Source: Larus michahellis (taxonomy: Eukaryota > Chordata > Aves > Charadriiformes > Laridae). From it: a stretch of DNA of 64,000 nucleotides. The notes beneath the pieces were generated by a model. That model did no database searches, was not told the DNA's origin, and was given only the letters and a program-made list of their open reading frames with translations. A program made the position numbers and the translations under genes. The stretch covers positions 1,674,001-1,738,000 of the forward strand of contig NC_133904.1 in the NCBI RefSeq assembly GCF_964199755.1. The letters run 5' to 3'. Positions 57,601 through 64,000 of this stretch are shown one piece after another. How positions within the stretch are numbered: the stretch's first letter is position 1; every line of letters starts with the position of its first letter.

Positions 57601-60600
57601 CAGCGAGCATCGCTGAGCTGAAACAAAGCTTTTCCAAAACCTAGGGAATATCGGGAGGCTGCTGCCCGGGGAGGACTGATCCTGCTGCCCCTTCGGTCGC
57701 CCCTCCTCACCAGCACCCCCCAGGGTCGCCGCATCCAGCCAGGGGCTGAGTGGCAGGGGTGGGGGAAATTAATTTGAAATATTGCAGTGAAAAACCTGCT
57801 TACGGATGCACGGGTGGAGCGAAGACGCTCGCCCTTCGGGTTGCACGGCGTGCAGAGGAAACAGCGTTACGAGAGCGACGGGGTTAAGGGGCCGGTTTGG
57901 CTCGGAGGGACGATTCTGAGAGCATCAGCGGTTTTCAAACAAGGCACAACACGAGGAACGAGCGACACAGCCCTGATGGCGGGCTGTCAGAGGAACCGGT
58001 TATGAAAGCGGCGCGTTACGAAACGGCTGTTACCAAACCTCGGGCTGCGCCTGGCCCCGGCGATGGCGGGCTCTGAGCGAGCCCTGCACGCCCAGGGGCG
58101 CCCGCCTGCCTGCTCGCTGCTCGAGGGACATGCCATCAAACCCGGGGGGACACACAGGGAAACCTTCACGCCCTCAGCCGAGCCCCCTGCATGGCCAGGG
58201 TCTGCTCAGGTGGGAGCCACCTCTTGCCTTTTGCTGTAAAGGCAGCCTAAAGGATGGGTATTAAACGTGCCCTGTATCCCCGCTCAGCCGGGGAGCGTCG
58301 CTGAGCGGCGTCACCTCTGCGGTCGGCTCCTAACGGAGTTGCATCATTCCTCATGTTTTGCAAAAAAAAAAAAAAAAAAAGAGCGAGTGCCAGGGACGGG
58401 CTATTTTAGGCAGGTTTCCCCATTACCGCGGTCACTATGACCTGAAAATAGACGTGGTGGAACTGGTTGCAGTCCTAACGCGGCTCTGTTGCCAGTATAG
58501 GCATAGCTGCAGCTGACCCGAAACTCGAGCACCGGGCTTCACAACCTCATCCCGTCCTGGGATGGAAACGATGCTTTTGGAAAATTATCATTGAAAAAAA
58601 ACAGACGAAGAGCCCTAGAAGCACCTCTCTCCCTCCTCCTCCCGTGACAGCAGGGAGAGCAGCTGGCACAGGACGCAGCTTGTGAAGCCAGAGCCTTCCT
58701 CTCCCAACCCATCCTCAGGAATCTTCTTGATAAAATTTTCCCTGAAATGCACCTTTCCACAAAGAGATGTATCCTGCAAACAAGCCACCGTGCCACAAGT
58801 TCCCTGCCACATCAGCTCCTGGCGCCTGAGTGCACGGCGAGCCCCGGCACAGGGAAAATACGGATCCAGAAATATCTGCCGAGATTAGGTAATTCCCCTT
58901 TTAATCTTCCCGCTTGTTTTGTCCTGCCCTTTAAAAGCTCCTTCCCAAAAAGCCTTCACAGCATTTCAGCATCACCGCAGCGGGGACCAGGAACTCGAGG
59001 ACCAGCCCTGCCACTAATTGTCCCGTGAGGACAAATAATGAATTAACGTCCCTGGCACGCCATGGGAAAGCATCAGGCGAGGACAGACGGCTTTATCCAA
59101 GCGGGGACAGACAGGTACGGACGGAGACAGGTTTGACAGCGAGGGAGTAACTACAGGAGGGGGTTTCAAGCAGCGCGATAACCCGGGTGGGCCGTGGGAG
59201 CGATCCCTCTCCAGCGAGGCAGCGTTTAACCGCGGCCATTGATACCTGGTGCTGCCGCGCTGCAAAATCCTCATCACCCCCTTGGAGAGGATTAGCCCGT
59301 ATCCAGGCTTGATGGAGGAAAGATGGGGCTGTGGAGCAGGACCAGCTGCTGCATCCCCGTGCTCGTGGTCCACATGGCAGGTCCTCCAGCGGTGTCCCCC
59401 GCCTGGGACCGACGGTGACCCCGGGTGACAAATATCATGCAAATACTCTGTTTTCTGCAGCTCGGACTCCGCAAGGACCTGAGCATCCTCTCTCTTCGAT
59501 AACGGCCGTTGGCCTGAACCTCATGAAACCTCCTGGGAGCGAGCAGGGAGAGCCCGAAGGCGCAGGACCTGCCCCTAAGCAGCACCCTGGGTGCGGGGTG
59601 GCACCGGCACCCACGAGCCTGCTCCCCTCCAACTCATCCCCAACGGGGGGAAGCCCCCCACACTGGACAGCCTATGGGGCAATTAGCTTAATTTCCCAGG
59701 TTTAACAATGGCTCACGAAGTCTTCCCAGTATCCTCCTCCCTCCCAGCACCTCCTATTCCCCGGCGACTGTATATAAAAGGTTATAATTTAAAGTGGGAG
59801 ACAGCTCACCATGATTCATGGCCGCCATCTGAATTGTTTTTCCCCCCACTCAATATCTTCCTTGACAAGCTTTCAGCTAATAAAAAACGCCAATCTACTG
59901 AACTGAAGGAGACAATGAGACATTACGTGACAATACAGTGAAAGGCTAAGGACCAGGTGAGGCAGTTTGTAACTGGTTAAAAACTGGATCACCCCAAACC
60001 GTGCCGAGCAGAATGGGTGATGGCTTCGGATCTTCTCCCTCGTACAAAGGCTATTTTTCCTTTATGATACAGCCTTTGCCATGGGCTTGTTTGTGGCCAG
60101 AAAGCAAAAAGGAGGAGGATGCGAATAACAGCTACGGAACGATGACCCGATTCGTTACCCCCCGCCCTGCAAAACTGCCTTTTGCTCATATGGCTTGATG
60201 GGTCCGGCCACGAGAGCAGCCGCAGCCCCCGCGGTCCCTGATAGCAAGAAGGATTTATTAATCATGCTATTATTAAACACATGTATTTAAATGTATTAAA
60301 AACAATGCTATTATTATAGCATTGCTGTTGGGCTTGGGGGAAAAAACAAACAACAAAACCAACAAACAACCTTGTTGTGCACAGCTGCATGGCTTATCTG
60401 CAGCGGGGGATGCGGAAAGAGCAGCGCTGTGACGATAAGTGACACCGGGGACAGCAGAGGAGCTGGGCACCAGCCGCAGCCCCGGCACCGATGACACAGG
60501 AGCCGGGGACCGGCACAATTTGCCTATTGCTCTGCCTCAATCTCTTCCCCCCTTCTCCATCCCTTAGACTGCTGTGCCATCACCCACCCGCAGCCCCTTC

Positions 60601-60806
60601 CCACACCCCCGGGGGGATAAATTAAAGGGAAGACGGTGCACGGAGCCGCGCGGGTCCTGGAGGTGCCAGCCCAAAGCATCCCAGCTCACCGAGGTGTCTT
60701 CAGAGCATGATGCAATGATGTTCTCAATGAAGGGATTCCACTTGATGTCCAGCACGTTGCCCTGGTGACCACAAACTTTGGGGTAGTTTGGTTCGATCCG
60801 GCCTGT
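51477..60806 (-). CDS. CORO2B: CORO2B, coronin 2B (10 of its coding exons; 5' end outside the window)
   Basis: Coding exons in transcript order are 60806-60690, 56618-56469, 56113-55949, 55347-55231, 55128-55024, 53883-53787, 53260-53148, 52436-52346, 52243-52104 and 51608-51477. They total 1227 nt (408 residues plus TAA), and all splice sites are GT-AG with consistent phase. The product is a WD40 beta-propeller (for example [44 protein letters not shown]), the coronin extension ([36 protein letters not shown]), a linker and a C-terminal coiled coil. Coronins bind F-actin; CORO2B is the neural-enriched type and is reported to associate with vinculin and focal contacts. [16 protein letters not shown] and the C-terminal [16 protein letters not shown] fit CORO2B better than CORO2A. 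The human protein is about 480 residues, so roughly the first 70 codons lie to the right of the window. Confidence 0.95.
52104..52243 (-). CDS. CORO2B: CORO2B exon, linker
   Basis: A 140-nt exon. It encodes [20 protein letters not shown] and [16 protein letters not shown], diagnostic for the type-II (CORO2) coronins. The donor is GAG|GTAGGG. Confidence 0.96.
52346..52436 (-). CDS. CORO2B: CORO2B exon (30 codons plus one base)
   Basis: Phase 0 in, 1 out. It encodes [20 protein letters not shown] and DEWLSGVNR, the conserved coronin PxTPGxEPALT motif. The donor is GAG|GTAAAG. Confidence 0.96.
53148..53260 (-). CDS. CORO2B: CORO2B exon, coronin C-terminal extension
   Basis: A 113-nt exon, two bases completing a Gly codon plus 37 codons. 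It encodes [20 protein letters not shown] and ends in PRR before GTGAGT. This segment packs against the propeller in coronins. Confidence 0.96.
53787..53883 (-). CDS. CORO2B: CORO2B exon, last propeller blade
   Basis: A 97-nt exon, phase 0 in and 1 out. It encodes [20 protein letters not shown] and RSPAPQKGL. The donor is CTGG|GTAAGG. Confidence 0.96.
54160..54955 (+). mobile_element. CR1 LINE 3' end in a CORO2B intron
   Basis: It includes GGACAAGTGTAGGGTGCTGC, AGAGACCTGGGAGTCCTGGG and GGTGACCATGAGCCAGCGAT, ending near CTGGGATTGTATGA. It is antisense to CORO2B, within the 1.1-kb intron 53884-55023. Its sequence differs from the other young copies, suggesting another CR1 subfamily. Confidence 0.9.
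55024..55128 (-). CDS. CORO2B: CORO2B exon (35 codons)
   Basis: Phase 0/0. It encodes [20 protein letters not shown] and [13 protein letters not shown]. The donor is AAG|GTATGG. The following intron (1140 bp) contains a CR1 copy antisense to the gene. Confidence 0.96.
55231..55347 (-). CDS. CORO2B: CORO2B WD-repeat exon (39 codons)
   Basis: Phase 0/0. It encodes [20 protein letters not shown] and [13 protein letters not shown], a coronin signature. The donor is CAG|GTGGGT. The next intron is only 102 bp. Confidence 0.96.
55949..56113 (-). CDS. CORO2B: CORO2B WD-repeat exon (55 codons)
   Basis: Phase 0/0. It encodes [20 protein letters not shown] and [18 protein letters not shown]. The donor is CAG|GTGCGG. 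Confidence 0.96.
56469..56618 (-). CDS. CORO2B: CORO2B WD-repeat exon (50 codons)
   Basis: Phase 0/0, donor AAG|GTGAGC. It encodes [17 protein letters not shown] and [17 protein letters not shown], the linker and strands of two propeller blades. Confidence 0.96.
56619..60689 (-). other. CORO2B: CORO2B intron (4.07 kb)
   Basis: Intron between the two most upstream exons seen. It is GC-rich with an A tract near 58362-58380. I see no internal gene, and open frames here lack family resemblance. Confidence 0.85.
60690..60806 (-). CDS. CORO2B: CORO2B exon, start of beta-propeller in this window
   Basis: This exon of 39 codons, phase 0/0, has acceptor TTTTAAATTACAG and donor TCG|GTGAGC. It encodes [20 protein letters not shown] and the WD-repeat end [10 protein letters not shown]. 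The upstream exon or exons are beyond 64,000 or in unsequenced context. Confidence 0.95.
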
Positions 60807-61032
60807 CTGTAATTTAAAATAAACAATAACAACCAAAAAAAGAGAGAGAGAAAAAAAATTAGTGATAAAATTGGTCTTTTTAAGACTGGAGCCCTGTTAG
60901 GGGGCTGAGCTCTGTAGCTCACCCTGCGGTAGAGTTTTTGGCATGAAGCATTTGGAACTTTCCTCCCAAACTTCATAAGTGATGTCGAGCAAGGTGTGCA
61001 CGTGTGCACAGGACAAATCCCCAGCCACTTTG

Positions 61033-61625
61033 GGATCACAGAATGGTTTGTGTTGGAAGGGACCTTAAAGCCCACCCAGTGGCACCCCCTGCCCTGGGCA
61101 GGGACACCTCCCACCAGCCCAGGTTGCTCCAAGCCCCATCCAACCTGGCCTTGAACCCCTCCAGGGATGGGGCAGCCACAGCTTCTCTGGGCAACCTGGG
61201 CCAGGGGCTCAGCACCCTCACAGCCAAGAATTTCTTCCTCAGATCTCATCTCAGTCTCCCCTCTTCCAGTGTAAAACCATTCCCCCTCGTCCCATGGCTC
61301 CCCTCCCTGCTCCAGAGTCCCTCCCCAGCTTTCCTGGAGCCCCTTTAGGGACTGGAAGGGGCTGGAAGGTCTCCCCGGAGCCTTCTCTTCTCCAGGCTGA
61401 ACCCCCCAGCTCTCTCAGCCTGTCCCCACAGCAGAGGGGCTCCAGCCCTCCCAGCATCTCCGGCGCCTCCTCCGGCCCCGCTCCAACAGCTCCGTGTCCT
61501 TCTTGTGCCGAGGACTCCAGAGCTGGAGGCAGTGCCCCAGCTGGGGTCTCGCCAGAGCAGAGCAGAGAGGTAGAATCACCTCCCTCCACCTGCTGGCCAC
61601 GCTTCTACTGATGCAGCCCAGGAAC
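61033..61625 (-). mobile_element. CR1 LINE 3' end in the upstream CORO2B intron
   Basis: It begins GATCACAGAATGGTTTGTGT and continues through the reverse complement of the CR1 3' region. It lies in the same orientation as CORO2B. It is nearly the mirror of the copy at 46.1 kb. Confidence 0.92.
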
Positions 61626-62734
61626 ACTCTTGCTTAACAAGGCTAATTACACCACTCGATGGGATCCTTCCACACGGATGGAAATCCTTGCAAGACTTTC
61701 TGGGATGGTCCAGTCCTGACATCCCCTGCAGCAGAGAGGGCCTGCAGAGCTCGGCAGCAGAGGACAGCACACAGCACCCGGCACAGTTAAGGTCCCGTTA
61801 AGGTTCCCATCGTAAATGGGGTGCAGGAACCCCATTTCTTGCAGCCTTCCACCGCCCTTCCTTCTCCTGCGCTGGCTCCCTGCCGCAGCCCGGAGGTGGT
61901 GGCAGGCTTCGGAGCATGCAAACTAACTAGGTCAGCATGACACAGCCACTAAATATTTCATAGCCCTTTCCAGCACTGACCTTTTAACATATCGAGCTCC
62001 TGGCTCCATTTAACGGGAACAAAGAAAGACACCGAGGATAACACGCTGCATTTTCACCATCCGCAGCTGAGGGAGGAACACTCCGGGCAGCCGGATCAGG
62101 CCCAGGGACTCACCCCTGCACCATCGCTGCTGGGAAGGTTGATTTGAATTAATTCTCTCCCAGGGAGACGCGGCTGCTAATTGCCGGAGCGCGGAGGTGC
62201 CCCCTGCAACGCCAGCCGGGAGCAGCGCGGGATGCGCGGGCAGAGCGGCTCTGCCTGCCCGGATTCCATCAGGCAGGGATGGAGATGCGGAAAACCATCA
62301 CAGGAGGCACTGAGAAACACGGGCAAACGCAACCCTCCCCGAGCCCACTTTATCAATTTTTAAAATAGGCATTATTAGTGATAAGCCAGTTCTTGCTCAA
62401 ATTGCTGCAGCAGCTCTAAGTCACCCCTCAGACACGGCCCACATAGAAGATGAGAACTAGGCTGGGCTAAAAACACGGGGGACTTCGTTATATGGGTCAT
62501 TTCAATTATCGAGGTAAAGGAAAAAAAAAAAAAATAGGTGCCTGCCCTCAGTACGTGAGCAAACGGACACCTTCAGCTCCACCCCTGGCTGGGTAACGGG
62601 GTCACTGGCAGCCGTTCCCCTCTGCCCTTGGATGCGGTCCCTTACAAACACTCATTAACTCCCCCGGCGTGTGACAGGCGCGGGATCGCATCCCCGTTAG
62701 CCGCTCTGTGCTGAGCACTTAACGCAAGACTGAT

Positions 62735-63230
62735 TTCTAACTCGTGAGCCTCTCTCTAATTAGGGCACGTTACACAAATTCCCTACCCATATGGCGCGGG
62801 GTTCATTTTCCCTTGGGTGATTGATACCTGCCAGTGTGATTTTAACCTCTATTAGGGCCAATTTCAGGGGTGTCAGGGCAGGGATGGATGGAAGAGCCGG
62901 GATGGGGCGGCTGTGCCCACCCACTCCTTCAGCTGCCGACGGCATCCCTTTGGCTCGCTCAGAGAGCCGAAATTTTGATAATTCTGCCCATCAGCAATAA
63001 TCTGGCTCAGACCTGAGCTGCTGTGTCAGTCCTGGACCTTTAACTGCCTCCTGCCATCCACTAATGCATTTTCTTCCCCGCTTTTACCTGGCAGCTTTGC
63101 CCCGGATAAGCAGCAATGATCGACGTACACATTTCTGACATTATCAAACAGCCGAAAGGGCGCTTTCCTTGTTTTATTAGCCCTATTATAAATCGGTTCA
63201 GGTTATTAGGGATAAAAACAAGCAAAGTGA
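62735..63230. promoter_or_regulatory. Candidate conserved regulatory block in CORO2B intron
   Basis: AT-rich islands with CTCTAATTAGGG, GGTGATTGATAC, CCTCTATTAGGGCC, TTATTAGCCCTATTATAAAT and GGTTATTAGGGATAAAA lie in otherwise GC-rich intron. Several near-repeated TTATTAGGG-type words recur. No coding potential was seen. Confidence 0.3.
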
Positions 63231-64000
63231 CTTTCTGACGGTTTTACCAGGGTGACCCAAACCTCCGGCAGCTCTGGATGGTGCCGTGGCTGGAGGGATG
63301 GTGCCCTGAATCCCCCCAGCCACGCGTCCCCCCGGGATACTTTTCTTTGCCCACATGACACCAAGCACCACTGCAGGAAGGGCAATACGTTACGGTAAGC
63401 ATCACCCATCGATTTTAAATTTTCCTTTTCCTCGGTGGCAGAGAGAGCCCCTTGGGAAGTCCCCCTCACACCGAACCTGCACGGTGCGGGGCAGCGGCCC
63501 CCAGCACCTCAGGGATCCCCCCTTGCACACTAAGAGATCTCCGTGCTGGGAGCCAACGGTCCCCAGGAAAAGCAAAGCCCAAGGAGAAGCATCGACCGAC
63601 CAAGTGCTGAGAGCACATGTGCTTCAACACAAGGGAAACCATTAGAGAGGGCAAGCCCCTTCATTTAAATAAGTAAAAAAAAAATTAAGCATTTCTGATG
63701 CAGAGCCTAGAAAACAGCTTTGATCAAAAAGTTAGTTTTCCACTAAATTTAACTTTCCGAAGGGGTGGAGGGGAAGGAAGATTTAGGAAAATGCTGCTTT
63801 TCACTAAAAAACATCCTGACACCTAAAACCAGCACTCCCATTCAGCAGCTCTCTCCCCGGCGCCCCGGTACGCCGGGTGTCCGTGCTGGGCTGGGCATCC
63901 CGGAGGGGACGTTTGCCCCGACGGGTGCTCGGGACGTGGGGCAAGAGCTGCCCATCACCTGGGGAGACCCACAGAGCCGCTGCTTTCACCCAAACTCCAC

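Larger units (their letters stand above)
60807..64000 (-). other. CORO2B: Upstream intron of CORO2B (partial)
   Basis: No exon for the N-terminal ~70 residues (the family has a start-proximal FRNVYGK-like motif) could be found here. The stretch is therefore taken as intron. It carries a CR1 copy at 61.03-61.62 kb and two AT-rich blocks rich in homeobox-type sites at 62.7-62.9 and 62.97-63.23 kb. Confidence 0.75.

Overview
This window is nuclear DNA from a bird, most likely a neognath. The evidence is the many CR1 LINE 3' ends, large introns with GT-AG splice sites, a broad CpG island, and two recognisable vertebrate genes. ANP32A and CORO2B are neighbours on human 15q23 and avian chromosome 10 (recalled synteny, not searched). 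ANP32A here carries the extra exon known from most birds but absent in ratites. I cannot name the species.

Layout. (1) 1-19 kb is AT-rich with old CR1 and MIR fragments, a possible solo LTR, and no gene I recognise. Several splice-bounded open segments on the minus strand hint at an unidentified gene. (2) 19.2-22.4 kb is a CpG island with two inverted CCAAT boxes. It holds the ANP32A promoter and exon 1. (3) 20.2-42.6 kb is ANP32A on the plus strand: eight coding exons, 281 codons, intron 1 of 15.5 kb, and a 3' UTR of about 1.4 kb with three AATAAA signals. (4) 42.6-50.4 kb is intergenic, with CR1 copies (one inserted inside another), a 147-bp long inverted repeat, and a homeobox-site-rich block that could be an enhancer. 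(5) 50.4-64 kb is CORO2B on the minus strand: ten coding exons (408 codons plus stop) covering most of the beta-propeller, the coronin C-terminal extension and the coiled coil. The first ~70 codons lie beyond the right edge.

The two genes converge tail to tail. ANP32A is a leucine-rich-repeat, acidic-tail histone chaperone and phosphatase inhibitor, and a known host cofactor of the influenza A polymerase. CORO2B is a neuronal-type coronin that binds actin. Nothing suggests they act together.

The strongest signal is in ANP32A. A 305-bp head-to-tail duplication of the end of exon 4 plus its downstream intron created a 33-codon exon. This exon has two in-frame acceptors 12 nt apart, so the DNA alone shows how the avian insertion arose and how it can be spliced in more than one way. 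The avian insertion itself is already described. The base-level duplication structure, the spare third acceptor, the 47.4-kb hairpin and the minus-strand segment chain are the items most worth checking.
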